Of a stretch of DNA of 64,000 nt, positions 50,268-58,441 are shown in pieces. Within the stretch, counting starts at the first letter, position 1. The number at the start of each line of letters is the position of its first letter. This DNA comes from JAAFIP01 sp043766985 (GTDB taxonomy: Bacteria > Pseudomonadota > Gammaproteobacteria > Burkholderiales > Burkholderiaceae_C). Position numbers and translations under genes: made by a program. The notes beneath the pieces are model-generated. The model saw nothing but the letters and a program-made list of their open reading frames with translations. It was not told where the DNA came from and searched no databases. The DNA lies in contig JAYUHM010000042.1 in the NCBI GenBank assembly GCA_043766985.1, forward strand, positions 1 through 64,000. The letters run 5' to 3'.

Positions 50268-52117
50268 TCGGAAAACTCCTGATGCGATAGCTGCTCAGGC
50301 TCGTGTTGACTGCTGGTTTCTACGTTTTTGTTTACAAAACGCTTTTCCAGCTCATACGGGAACACATCATGCACATACCCCGCCTGAATGCGCTCTTTAT
50401 GGCTTTGCCAGAAAGCGGCCTCGAGCAAATCCGCATGGTGCTTCATAAACACCTCGCGCACAGCCGTATTGCCCAATAGAAACGGGCCGAAAGTCTCCGG
50501 GAACACGTCCTTGGGCCCTACGCTGTACCACACCTCGCCGCTCATCTCTTCTTCTTCGTTGCGCGGCTCGGGCACTTTGCGGAATTTGCAGTCGGTGATG
50601 TACTCGATCTCGTCGTAGTCGTAAAAAACCACTTTGCCGTGGCGCGTGACGCCAAAGTTTTTCCACAGCATATCGCCTGGGAAGATATTGGCGCGCACCA
50701 AATCTTTGATGGCGTTGCCGTATTCGATGACCGCCTTTTCCATCAACTGGCGTGGTTTGTCGTTTTCCAAACCTTGGTCAAAAGCCTCTTGCAAGTAGAT
50801 GTTCAGCGGGATCATGCGCCGCTCGATGTACAAGTGCTTGACGATCACCTCCATGTGGCCGTCCCCATCGCGGTCCGATATTTCCAACTGACTGGGGGCA
50901 AACTTTTCTATCTCGGCGATCAGCGCGTCGTCAAACCGTTCACGCGGAAAGGCCACCTCGCTGTACTCCAGCGTATCGGCCATGCGGCCCACGCGGTCGT
51001 GCTGCTTGACCAGCTGGTATTTGCCTTTGATCTGCTCGCGGGTGGTGTCTTTTTGCGGCGGGTAATAGTCTTTAATGACTTTGAACACATACGGAAAGCT
51101 GGGCAAATCAAACACCAGCATCACCATGCCTTTGATACCGGGCGCAATACGGAACTTGTCGGTGCTGTGCCGCAAGTGGTAGAGAAAGTCGCGGTAAAAC
51201 AGCGTCTTGCCTTGCTTGGCCAAACCTAAAGCGTTGTAAATTTCAGCGCGCGGTTTGTGCGGCATCATGCTGCGCAAAAACTGTACGTAGGCCGAGGGCA
51301 CCTCCATGTCCACCATAAAGTAGGCGCGCGCAAAGCTGAACAAGACGAGCAAATCATCTTCACCAAACAGCGCTGCGTCGATAAAGAGCTTGTCGTCTTT
51401 GCCGTGCAAGATGGGCAAGGCAAACGGCACTTCATTGAACCCGTTGATAATTTTCCCCAGCGCGTAGGCGCCCTTGTTGCGGTAAAACAAAGTGGACAGC
51501 ACTTGAATTTGAAAGTTGGCGCGCAGCTTGATATCCGTCAACTGCGCCTCCATGGCCGCCAGCACATAGCCCGCGTCGCGCTGCAGATTTTCAAACGGCT
51601 TTTGCAGGCGAAAGTTGTCGATGGCAAGCACGATCATCTCGTGCATCGTCTCGCGCGTAGGGTAGTAGGCGCGGTAGGTTGGCGTGGCGGCGGGCTCGTC
51701 GTTTTCAATGTACTCGGTGCTCACAGCCGGGCGCACAAAAATAAAGCTATTGTGGAAATGCGTGCGGTGCAAAATCTTGGTCGTTACGGAATTAAAGAAC
51801 GTCTCGGCCAGCTCAGGCTGGTGATGGTCTACCAAGAGGCCGATGTAGTGCAGCTTGATCTGCTGCCACACGTCCATCGCCAGCGCACCCGCTTTAAATT
51901 CTTTTTCCAGCCGCATCGTGCATTCTTTAACCCGCAGGTCGTAAAACTCAATGCGCTCACGCTGTGCCCGCTGCTGGCCATGCCAGTCGGCCGTCTCAAA
52001 GCGGTGCTTGGCGCGCGCCGACTCGGTGCGAAACAGCCGGTAATGGCGGTTGAAGCCATCCATCATCGCTTTGGCGATGTCGTAGGCTAGCGTGGAGTCC
52101 AGGCGCTGGGGAAACAT
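50264..52117 (-). CDS. aceK: isocitrate dehydrogenase kinase/phosphatase
   Basis: AceK reversibly phosphorylates isocitrate dehydrogenase to direct carbon to the glyoxylate shunt during growth on acetate-like substrates. Family features are YDIAKAMMDGFNRHYRLFRT at the N-terminus, GIKGMVMLVFDLPSFPYVFK (ATP-binding region near 320), LEYSEVAFPRERFDDALI, MIPLNIYLQEAF and FYDYDEIEYITDCKFR with the catalytic Asp. Length 617 is close to the norm (about 580-600). The position fits the acetyl-CoA-producing pathways around it. Confidence 0.95.
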   Translation of the reverse strand: MFPQRLDSTLAYDIAKAMMDGFNRHYRLFRTESARAKHRFETADWHGQQRAQRERIEFYDLRVKECTMRLEKEFKAGALAMDVWQQIKLHYIGLLVDHHQPELAETFFNSVTTKILHRTHFHNSFIFVRPAVSTEYIENDEPAATPTYRAYYPTRETMHEMIVLAIDNFRLQKPFENLQRDAGYVLAAMEAQLTDIKLRANFQIQVLSTLFYRNKGAYALGKIINGFNEVPFALPILHGKDDKLFIDAALFGEDDLLVLFSFARAYFMVDMEVPSAYVQFLRSMMPHKPRAEIYNALGLAKQGKTLFYRDFLYHLRHSTDKFRIAPGIKGMVMLVFDLPSFPYVFKVIKDYYPPQKDTTREQIKGKYQLVKQHDRVGRMADTLEYSEVAFPRERFDDALIAEIEKFAPSQLEISDRDGDGHMEVIVKHLYIERRMIPLNIYLQEAFDQGLENDKPRQLMEKAVIEYGNAIKDLVRANIFPGDMLWKNFGVTRHGKVVFYDYDEIEYITDCKFRKVPEPRNEEEEMSGEVWYSVGPKDVFPETFGPFLLGNTAVREVFMKHHADLLEAAFWQSHKERIQAGYVHDVFPYELEKRFVNKNVETSSQHEPEQLSHQEFSE

Positions 52118-52120
52118 AAC

Positions 52121-52163
52121 ACTATACTTTTTATAGCTGCTCGTGCTATATTCTATTGGGCTA
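52121..52163. repeat. dispersed 42-bp repeat that supplies the stop codon of the carbonic anhydrase
   Basis: Forward orientation and close to consensus: ACTATACTTTTTATAGCTGC then TCGTGCTATATTCTATTGGG. Its CTATTGGGCTA end codes, on the minus strand, for the final residues and TAG stop of the carbonic anhydrase gene. Confidence 0.82.
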
Positions 52164-52815
52164 GCGCACGATTTTTATTGAAAACTTGGGTGATGGCGGC
52201 ATCGTACAGCGCCTCCACCTCCGCCAGCGAACCCGTACCTACCTGCAGGTCCACCAGCAGGCCGTCGTGTACGCCATAGATCCAGCCATGCACCGTGATC
52301 TCGTGGCCACGGTGCCAGGCATCTTTCAAAACGGTGCTGTGGCATACGTTGATGACTTGCTCAATCACATTGAGTTCACACAGCATGTCCAGGCGGTACT
52401 GGGCGGGCGCGGTTTCTAGCGCAGTTTTGTGTTTATCGCGCACGTCTTGCACGTGTCGTATCCAGTTGTCGGCCAGGCCAATGCGCGCGTTGGTCAACGC
52501 TGCCTGCACACCGCCGCAGCCATAGTGCCCCACCACAATCACATGCTCTACTTTGAGCATGTCTACCGCGTACTGCACAGCGCTCAGAGCGTTCAGGTCG
52601 GTGTGCACCATCACGTTGGCGACGTTGCGGTGTACAAACACCTCGCCGGGTTCTAGCCCGGTGATCTGGTTGGCGGGTACGCGCGAGTCGCTGCAGCCGA
52701 TCCACATGTATTTGGGGTTTTGCTGTTGCGACAAGCCGGTAAAAAACCCGGGCCGCTCGCGCACCATTTGCGCGGCCCATTCGCGGTTGTGGGTTAGTAA
52801 GTCTGTTAATGGCAT
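52153..52815 (-). CDS. can: beta-class carbonic anhydrase
   Basis: The enzyme interconverts CO2 and bicarbonate. Zinc ligands are visible: Cys41 in WIGCSDSRVPANQ (with Asp43/Arg45), and His97 and Cys100 in VVGHYGCGGVQ. Bicarbonate is the substrate of the biotin carboxylases such as LiuBD, which makes its place eight bases after liuA sensible. Length 220 is typical. Its last residues (ALAQ) and stop come from a dispersed-repeat copy. Confidence 0.95.
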   Translation of the reverse strand: MPLTDLLTHNREWAAQMVRERPGFFTGLSQQQNPKYMWIGCSDSRVPANQITGLEPGEVFVHRNVANVMVHTDLNALSAVQYAVDMLKVEHVIVVGHYGCGGVQAALTNARIGLADNWIRHVQDVRDKHKTALETAPAQYRLDMLCELNVIEQVINVCHSTVLKDAWHRGHEITVHGWIYGVHDGLLVDLQVGTGSLAEVEALYDAAITQVFNKNRALAQ

Positions 52816-52823
52816 ATCTTCAA

Positions 52824-54005
52824 TCAGCTTGTCTCTGCAAAAAGTTCACGGCCAATCAGCATACGCCGAATTTCGCTGGTGCCCGCACCAATTTCATACA
52901 GTTTCGCGTCGCGCCACAGGCGGCCCAAGGGGTAGTCGTTGATGTAGCCGTTACCACCAAATATCTGAATGCCCTCGCCCGCCATCCAGGTGGCCTTTTC
53001 GGCACACCACAGGATAACGCTGGCGCAGTCTTTGCGCACCTGGCGTACATGGTCGGTGCCCAGCATGTCAAGGTTTTTGCCGACGGTGTAGCAAAACGCG
53101 CGGCCCGCTTGCAGCACGGTGTACATGTCGGCCACCTTGCCCTGGATAAGCTGAAACTCGCCGATGCTTTGGCCAAACTGCTTGCGGTCGTGGGTGTAGG
53201 GGATGACGTTGTCCATCACCGATTGCATGATGCCAATCGGCCCGGCGGCGAGCACGGCGCGCTCATAGTCCAGGCCGCTCATCAGCACCTTGGCACCGCC
53301 GTTGAAGGCGCCCAGGATGTTCTGTGCGGGCACTTCGACGTTGTTGAACAGCATCTCGCCCGTGTGGCTACCGCGCATGCCCAGTTTGTCGAGTTTTTGC
53401 GCGGTAGAAAAGCCTTTCATGCCTTTTTCTACGATGAAAGCCGTCACGCCACGGGCGCCCAGCTCGGGCTCGGTCTTGGCATAAACCACCATGGTGTCGG
53501 CATCCGGGCCATTGGTGATCCACATCTTGGTGCCGTTGAGCAGGTAGTAGCCGCCCTTATCCTCAGCCTTGAGCTTCATGCTGATCACATCGCTGCCCGC
53601 ATTGGGCTCGCTCATAGCCAGCGCGCCTACATGCTCGCCACTGATGAGTTTGGGCAGGTATTTTTGCTTTTGCGCCTCGGTGCCGTTGCGTTTGAGCTGG
53701 TTGACGCACAGGTTGCTGTGCGCTCCGTAGCTCAGGCCGACGCTGGCAGACGCGCGGGAGATTTCTTCCATGGCTATCATGTGGGCCAAGTAGCCCATGC
53801 CTGCACCGCCGTACTCCTCGCCCACGGTGATGCCCAGCACGCCCAAGTCGCCCATCTTGCGCCACAGGTCCATGGGGAACTGGTCTTTTTGGTCTATCTC
53901 ACCCGCTCGGGGTGCGATCTCGGCCTGGGCAAAATCGCGCACGGCATCGCGCAGTGCGTCGATGTCTTCGCCTAGTTGAAAATTTAAACCGGGTAGGTTG
54001 TTCAT
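52824..54005 (-). CDS. liuA: isovaleryl-CoA dehydrogenase
   Basis: First committed enzyme of leucine degradation, oxidising isovaleryl-CoA to 3-methylcrotonyl-CoA. Matching features: FAQAEIAPRAGEIDQKDQFP near 28, SVGLSYGAHSNLCVNQLKRN near 93 (typical of IVD), AMSEPNAGSDVISMKL near 132, and the helix with catalytic Glu SGLDYERAVLAAGPIG near 247. The ATG at 54005 (MNNLPGLNF) is preferred because the protein then has the family length (393) and AAGGA upstream. It follows liuR and the thioesterase gene. Confidence 0.95.
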   Translation of the reverse strand: MNNLPGLNFQLGEDIDALRDAVRDFAQAEIAPRAGEIDQKDQFPMDLWRKMGDLGVLGITVGEEYGGAGMGYLAHMIAMEEISRASASVGLSYGAHSNLCVNQLKRNGTEAQKQKYLPKLISGEHVGALAMSEPNAGSDVISMKLKAEDKGGYYLLNGTKMWITNGPDADTMVVYAKTEPELGARGVTAFIVEKGMKGFSTAQKLDKLGMRGSHTGEMLFNNVEVPAQNILGAFNGGAKVLMSGLDYERAVLAAGPIGIMQSVMDNVIPYTHDRKQFGQSIGEFQLIQGKVADMYTVLQAGRAFCYTVGKNLDMLGTDHVRQVRKDCASVILWCAEKATWMAGEGIQIFGGNGYINDYPLGRLWRDAKLYEIGAGTSEIRRMLIGRELFAETS

Positions 54006-54028
54006 GGAGTTTTCCTTTGTGAGGGTTG

Positions 54029-54478
54029 TCAATATTTCTTGGCCACGGCTATCAGCGTGGCTTGCATGAGGCCGCACAGTTTGCGCGCGCCCCCTTTGTC
54101 ATTGGCGCTTACATCAAACAATTCAGCCTGAGTGATGGTGAGCGTTCGCCCTGCTTTGACCACCTTGCCTATGCACACCACCTCTTGCCCCACGGCAGCG
54201 GAGACGAAATTGATTTTGTATTCCACCGTGGTTACTTCCATGCCCTCGGGCGCTACGGTGAGCGCCGCGTAGCCACAGCATATGTCAGCCAGCGCACCCA
54301 GTGCACCACCGTGGAAAGCGCCTTGCTGCTGGGTGACTTTGTCGCTCATGGGCAAGGCAAACTCTACTTCGCCGCTCTGCACCCGTAAGATGCGCACGCC
54401 CAAGTGCTGCATCATGCCTTGGCGCAGAAAGCTCTCGTTGACGCGGTCAAACACAGCTGTGTAGTCAGGGCGGGTCAT
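54029..54478 (-). CDS. PaaI-type hotdog thioesterase
   Basis: A 149-residue hotdog-fold protein: GEVEFALPMSDKVTQQQGAFHGG near 36-58 carries the G-FHGG pattern with the catalytic region, then GALADICCGYAALTVAPEGM and YKINFVSAAVGQEV. Such proteins hydrolyse acyl-CoA thioesters and can relieve CoA depletion. The ATG overlaps the liuR stop (ATGA), and it ends 24 bases before liuA. Probably a housekeeping partner of isovalerate catabolism. Confidence 0.85.
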   Translation of the reverse strand: MTRPDYTAVFDRVNESFLRQGMMQHLGVRILRVQSGEVEFALPMSDKVTQQQGAFHGGALGALADICCGYAALTVAPEGMEVTTVEYKINFVSAAVGQEVVCIGKVVKAGRTLTITQAELFDVSANDKGGARKLCGLMQATLIAVAKKY

Positions 54479-54876
54479 TTGGCAACCTTCTTTTCACTTT
54501 TAGCCAACAACACTTTGGCTTCTTTCTCATGCACTTTCACCTCATCCAAGTTGGCTTGCAGCTCGGCCATTTGGCCTTCCAGCTCGATGCGGTGCTCGCC
54601 CAAAATGGTAAGAAACTTCTTAAGCTGCAGCCCGGTGTCGCGCGGGCTGTCGTACATGTCGATGATGTCTTTGGCCTCGTTCAGGCTCAGCCCCAGGCGC
54701 TTGGCACGCAGGGTGAGCTTCAAGCGCGTGCGGTCGCGGGCGCTGTAGACCCGGTTGCGGCCACCCGGGCCACTGCGCTCGGGGGCCAGCAGGCCCATGT
54801 CTTCGTAAAAGCGCATGGCGCGCGTGGTCAAATCAAACTCTTTGGCCAAATCGCTGATGCTGTAGGTGGTGCCCAT
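54475..54876 (-). CDS. liuR: MerR-family regulator LiuR
   Basis: The 133-residue protein has a MerR helix-turn-helix (YSISDLAKEFDLTTRAMRFY, then EDMGLLAPERSGPGGRNRVY at residues 5-43) and a C-terminal coiled coil (LQLKKFLTILGEHRIELEGQ). Position next to liuA and the palindrome upstream identify it as LiuR, which senses branched-chain acyl-CoA intermediates. The ATG at 54876 gives the proper MerR start; no strong ribosome binding site is seen. It is divergent from the MBL-fold hydrolase. Confidence 0.88.
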   Translation of the reverse strand: MGTTYSISDLAKEFDLTTRAMRFYEDMGLLAPERSGPGGRNRVYSARDRTRLKLTLRAKRLGLSLNEAKDIIDMYDSPRDTGLQLKKFLTILGEHRIELEGQMAELQANLDEVKVHEKEAKVLLAKSEKKVAK

Positions 54877-54967
54877 ACTGGTGTCTATTGCCGCTAGCGC
54901 AAGTGAAAATGGTGAAAAACCCGGGCGACTGAACCGTAAAGCCCTGCCGCCTACAATGGCGTTATTC

Positions 54968-54993
54968 AATTGACGTTTACGTAAACGTCAATT
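54968..54993. promoter_or_regulatory. LiuR operator between liuR and the MBL-fold hydrolase
   Basis: A perfect 26-base palindrome, halves AATTGACGTTTAC, identical to the core of the site before liuB (36308-36335). It lies 92 bases from the liuR start and 42 bases from the hydrolase start, so it could control both directions. Confidence 0.82.
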
Positions 54994-55034
54994 AACCCAA
55001 TTATGTACGAAAAGTACCCGCGACTGAACACCCC

Positions 55035-56114
55035 ATGAACACCCTTGAACACGAGTTAACCTACCCTCTGCAAGACACCCTGCCCGCGCTGGGCGAGGCC
55101 TTGCCCGTAGCCGACGGCGTGCGCTGGATTCGCATGGTGCTGCCTTTTGCGCTGAACCACATTAACCTGTGGCTGCTGCGTGATGAGTTGGGCGGCGTGC
55201 AGGGCTGGACGGTGGTGGACTGCTGCATTGACCGCGCCGAGAGCCGCGCGCAGTGGCAAGGTATTTTTGACACGCAGCTAGAAGGCCTGCCCATCCTGCG
55301 CGTGGTCTGCACCCACATGCACCCCGACCATATTGGCCTGGCGCACTGGATTTGCGCGAAATGGAACGTGCGCCTGTGGATCAGCGCCACCGACTACAAC
55401 GTGGCACGCAACTTGAGCTCTGCTGCATCGAATGTGGGTGGCCAAGCAGCCGCCGACTTTTATGCATCCCACGGCCTGACCGACCCCGAGTCGGTTGCCA
55501 AAATCAAGGCCCGCACCGGTTACTACTCCAACCTGGTACCCGCCGTGCCCGACAGCTACCACCGCATCATGGATGGCGATGTGATAGGCATCGGCGGGCG
55601 GGACTGGCGCTGTATCAGCGGCTATGGCCATGCGCCTGAGCACATAGCCTTGTATTGTGAAAACCTCAACGTGTTGATCAGCGGCGACATGGTGCTGCCC
55701 CGCATCTCCACCAACGTCAGCGTGTTTGACCTGGAGCCCGAGGGCGATCCGCTCAAACTGTTCTTAGGCTCTATCCAGAAATACTTGGCACTGCCTGCCG
55801 ACACCTTGGTGCTGCCCTCCCACGGCAAGCCCTTCACCGGCATGCACCAGCGCATCGCCCAGCTACAAGCCCACCACGCCGACCGCTTGGCAGAAGTGAT
55901 GCAAGCCTGCAGCCAAAAGCCCACCAGCGGCGCAGACATCGTGCCCATCATGTTCAAACGCGAACTAGATTTGCACCAAATGACCTTTGCCATGGGCGAG
56001 GCTGTAGCGCATTTGCACATGCTGTGGTTTGAGGGCAAACTGACGCGCGCTCTGGATGCGCTTGGGGTGTACCGATTCAGTGTTAGTCCCAGCGCGGCAG
56101 TGCATCGTCCTTGA
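55035..56114 (+). CDS. MBL-fold metallo-hydrolase
   Basis: Metallo-beta-lactamase fold protein of 359 residues. The zinc motif is THMHPDHIGLA near residues 93-103, followed by a further His in GYGHAPEHIALY near 198 and Asp in LISGDMVLP near 219. The GHAPEH and SGDMVLPRIS segments resemble glyoxalase II/thioesterase-like hydrolases active on acyl-CoA or acyl-thioesters. Its start lies behind the LiuR palindrome, so a function in leucine or isovalerate metabolism is likely. Its 3' end overlaps the convergent YgjP-like gene by 32 bases. Confidence 0.85.
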   Translation: MNTLEHELTYPLQDTLPALGEALPVADGVRWIRMVLPFALNHINLWLLRDELGGVQGWTVVDCCIDRAESRAQWQGIFDTQLEGLPILRVVCTHMHPDHIGLAHWICAKWNVRLWISATDYNVARNLSSAASNVGGQAAADFYASHGLTDPESVAKIKARTGYYSNLVPAVPDSYHRIMDGDVIGIGGRDWRCISGYGHAPEHIALYCENLNVLISGDMVLPRISTNVSVFDLEPEGDPLKLFLGSIQKYLALPADTLVLPSHGKPFTGMHQRIAQLQAHHADRLAEVMQACSQKPTSGADIVPIMFKRELDLHQMTFAMGEAVAHLHMLWFEGKLTRALDALGVYRFSVSPSAAVHRP

Positions 56115-57087
56115 GTTGCCCACGCAGCGCGGCGTAGTCGGGCATGATGGATTCGACGGTGCTCCAAAAGCGGGGGCTGTGGTCCATCACGCGCAGGTGG
56201 CTCAGCTCGTGTACCACCACGTAGTCGATCACGCTCATGCGGAAGTGCACCAAACGCCAGTTCAGGCGGATGGAGCCGTCAGACTTGGCGGTGCCCCAGC
56301 GGGTGCCTGCGCTGCTTAAGGACAGCTTGGTCCACTGCACTTTGAGTTGCGGCGCGTACAGGTTAAGGCGCTCCTCAAAGATGCGTTTGGCCTGGCGCAT
56401 CAGCCAGGCTTGCACGGCGTCGCGGATGCGCTCTGGCGCGGCGTCTTGCGGCAGGCTGATGTGCAGGGTGAGGCGCGGTACGCCGGGCAGGGACGCGTTG
56501 GCCGCGTGCGCGTCGGAGTGCAACTGGGCTTGCCCGGCGGCACGGGTACCGCGTGTGGGCGTGGCTACGCCGGAAGAGTTGTACAGGTGGCGCGGGTCGA
56601 TCACCACAATCACCTGCTCGCCCATAAACGGGATCAGTGTGCCGTCTTTCCATTCAATACGGTTGCTCTCCAGCTTGCTGTGGCGCTCGCGCGCCTCTTG
56701 CAGCTTCTTCACGATCCAGAGCGACTTTTCTTGCACAGCTTTGTCAATCTCGTAGAGCGGTACCCAGCGCGGCGCGCTGACGGTAAGCCCGTCTGCGCCG
56801 ACGCTAAACCCAATGGTCTTGCGTTTACCGCGTTTGAGCTCAAAGGCCACAACGCTGGTCTGCAGCCGCGCCTCCCGGTTAGCGCGCGGGTGCGCAAAAG
56901 CCGCAGGGCGCATGACGGACGCGATGGGTTCTGCGGGCGCGGGGGCTACTGCAAGAACTTCAACCGCTATCAATTCAGCAGCAGCTTGTGCCGTGCTCTG
57001 CTGGGCTAGTGGCTGATTTGGCTCTTTTTTTGATGGCGACAGCGCCTCTGAGAACAGATCAAGGGTGAGTTGTAGAAAGCCGCGCAT
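56083..57087 (-). CDS. YgjP-like M48 family (DUF45) metallopeptidase
   Basis: The C-terminal half has the zinc motif VVHELSHLRVMDHSPRFW with HELSH near residues 292-296, a third ligand His in the same stretch, plus RWGTAKSDGSIRLNWRLVHF, all typical of the YgjP/DUF45 group. The N-terminal 70 residues are low-complexity (Ala/Gln/Pro) and contain a repeat copy. The ATG at 57087 (MRGFLQLTLDLF) is the preferred start; it is ten bases after the plsC stop. Convergent overlap with the MBL-fold gene. Confidence 0.82.
   Translation of the reverse strand: MRGFLQLTLDLFSEALSPSKKEPNQPLAQQSTAQAAAELIAVEVLAVAPAPAEPIASVMRPAAFAHPRANREARLQTSVVAFELKRGKRKTIGFSVGADGLTVSAPRWVPLYEIDKAVQEKSLWIVKKLQEARERHSKLESNRIEWKDGTLIPFMGEQVIVVIDPRHLYNSSGVATPTRGTRAAGQAQLHSDAHAANASLPGVPRLTLHISLPQDAAPERIRDAVQAWLMRQAKRIFEERLNLYAPQLKVQWTKLSLSSAGTRWGTAKSDGSIRLNWRLVHFRMSVIDYVVVHELSHLRVMDHSPRFWSTVESIMPDYAALRGQLKDDALPRWD
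56966..57008 (-). repeat. dispersed 42-bp repeat, in frame inside the YgjP-like gene
   Basis: Reverse on the coding strand: ACGGCACAAGCTGCTGCTGA; translated as QQSTAQAAAELIAVEV, in the same phase as the rlmJ, liuB and liuD copies. Confidence 0.68.
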
Positions 57088-57097
57088 ACAAGATCGC

Positions 57098-57844
57098 TTA
57101 CCGGTAGGCCTCGGGGTCAATCTCGCGCATGGTGGCCTCAATCCAGGTTTGCACTTCTTGCGTCAGTTCGTCGGGCTGGCGGCCTACGCTTGCGATGGGT
57201 TTGCCGATCACCACGTCAACCACACCGGGAGTTTTGACAAACGCTTTGCGAGGCCATTGGCGGGCCGAATTAACGGCGATGGGCACGACAGGGCGGCCCG
57301 TCTCGCAGGCCAGGCGGGTGCCGCCGCTTTTGTAGGTGCCCACTTTGCCGCGTGGAATGCGCGTGCCCTCAGGAAACATGATGACCCATACGCCTTCGGA
57401 CATTACGCGCTTGCCTTGGGTCACCACTTTGGCAAAGGCCTCGTTGCGTTTGCTGCGGTCAATGTGGATCATGTCCATGCGGGCCATGGCCCAGCCAAAA
57501 AAAGGAATGTACAACAGCTCGCGCTTGAACACATAGGCCAGCGGGTGCGGCATGATGGCGGGCATCAAAAAGGTCTCTAGGGTGGACTGGTGCTTAAGCA
57601 ACAAGATGGCCCCCTCTTTGTCGCCCTGCGGCAAGTTCTCAAGGCCATGGATGCGCCAGCTAACGCCGCAGATTTTGGTTAGTCCCCACATGGCGCACTT
57701 CAACCAGCCCGCGCACATCCAGTACACACGGGTAGGGCTTAAAAACAGCGAGGTAACGACCACCGCAATAGCCCACGGTATGACGGTGATGATCATCCAC
57801 AGCATGTGCAGGCAGGAACGTATAAATGCAAGTAGGTAGGCCAT
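57098..57844 (-). CDS. plsC: 1-acyl-sn-glycerol-3-phosphate acyltransferase
   Basis: PlsC forms phosphatidic acid from lysophosphatidate. Features are two N-terminal hydrophobic segments (LLAFIRSCLHMLWMIITVIP), the HX4E form of the catalytic box in LLKHQSTLETF near residue 84, FPEGTRIPRGKVGTYKSG near 160 and VVPIAVNSARQWPR near 188. Length 248 is typical. It follows gmhB by 33 bases. Confidence 0.93.
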   Translation of the reverse strand: MAYLLAFIRSCLHMLWMIITVIPWAIAVVVTSLFLSPTRVYWMCAGWLKCAMWGLTKICGVSWRIHGLENLPQGDKEGAILLLKHQSTLETFLMPAIMPHPLAYVFKRELLYIPFFGWAMARMDMIHIDRSKRNEAFAKVVTQGKRVMSEGVWVIMFPEGTRIPRGKVGTYKSGGTRLACETGRPVVPIAVNSARQWPRKAFVKTPGVVDVVIGKPIASVGRQPDELTQEVQTWIEATMREIDPEAYR

Positions 57845-57877
57845 GCGGGTGATTAGTTGTAGGTTCGTGTTGTGGGT

Positions 57878-58441
57878 TTAAGCAGGCATCGCCAAAAGGT
57901 GCTCAGCAAACGCGGCCAGGTCTGCATGCATGCGCGTGCCTTCGGGTATGTCAGCGGGGGAGGTGGTGCGTTGGTACTTGGCACCCTTGCCTGTTAGCAC
58001 CAGGTGGGGCAGACAGCCAGCGGCGGCCCCCGCTTGCAGGTCGCGCAGGCTATCGCCTACAGCATGCACGCCGTTCAGGTTGGTGGCCACATCCAGGCCA
58101 TAGCGCTCGATAATTTGCTCAAACAGTCCCGGCAGCGGCTTGCGGCAAGCGCAGCCTTCGTCGGGTGTATGCGGGCAGTAAAACACCGCGTCAATTTTGC
58201 CGCCTTGCACCGCCAACAGCTTGTGCATCTTGCTGTGCATCGCGTTCAGCGCCGCCACGTCAAACAAGCCCCGCCCCAAACCCGACTGGTTAGACGCCAC
58301 CACCACATGCCAACCGGCATGGTTCAGCCGGGCAATCGCCTCCAGCGCGCCGGGCAGCGGCACCCACTCATCGGCCGACTTGATAAAGTCGTCCCGGTCT
58401 TCGTTGATAGTGCCGTCGCGGTCCAGGATGATGAGTTTCAT
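57878..58441 (-). CDS. gmhB: D-glycero-beta-D-manno-heptose-1,7-bisphosphate 7-phosphatase
   Basis: HAD phosphatase of LPS heptose biosynthesis: LDRDGTINEDRDDFIKS (Asp7/Asp9), VASNQSGLGRGLFD near 46, and the zinc motif CPHTPDEGCACRKP near 92-105. The ATG at 58441 (MKLIILDRDG) overlaps the stop of the upstream nucleotidyltransferase-like gene (ATGA). Length 187 is typical. Its translation may thus depend on the foreign-looking pair just upstream. Confidence 0.94.
   Translation of the reverse strand: MKLIILDRDGTINEDRDDFIKSADEWVPLPGALEAIARLNHAGWHVVVASNQSGLGRGLFDVAALNAMHSKMHKLLAVQGGKIDAVFYCPHTPDEGCACRKPLPGLFEQIIERYGLDVATNLNGVHAVGDSLRDLQAGAAAGCLPHLVLTGKGAKYQRTTSPADIPEGTRMHADLAAFAEHLLAMPA

Noticed and set aside
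50639..52090. Long plus-strand frames antisense to aceK
   Set aside because: No recognisable domain; explained by codon bias of aceK.
52809..53975. 388-codon plus-strand frame antisense to liuA
   Set aside because: Composition (His/Gly/Val rich) is that of a shadow of a GC-rich gene; liuA on the other strand is unambiguous.
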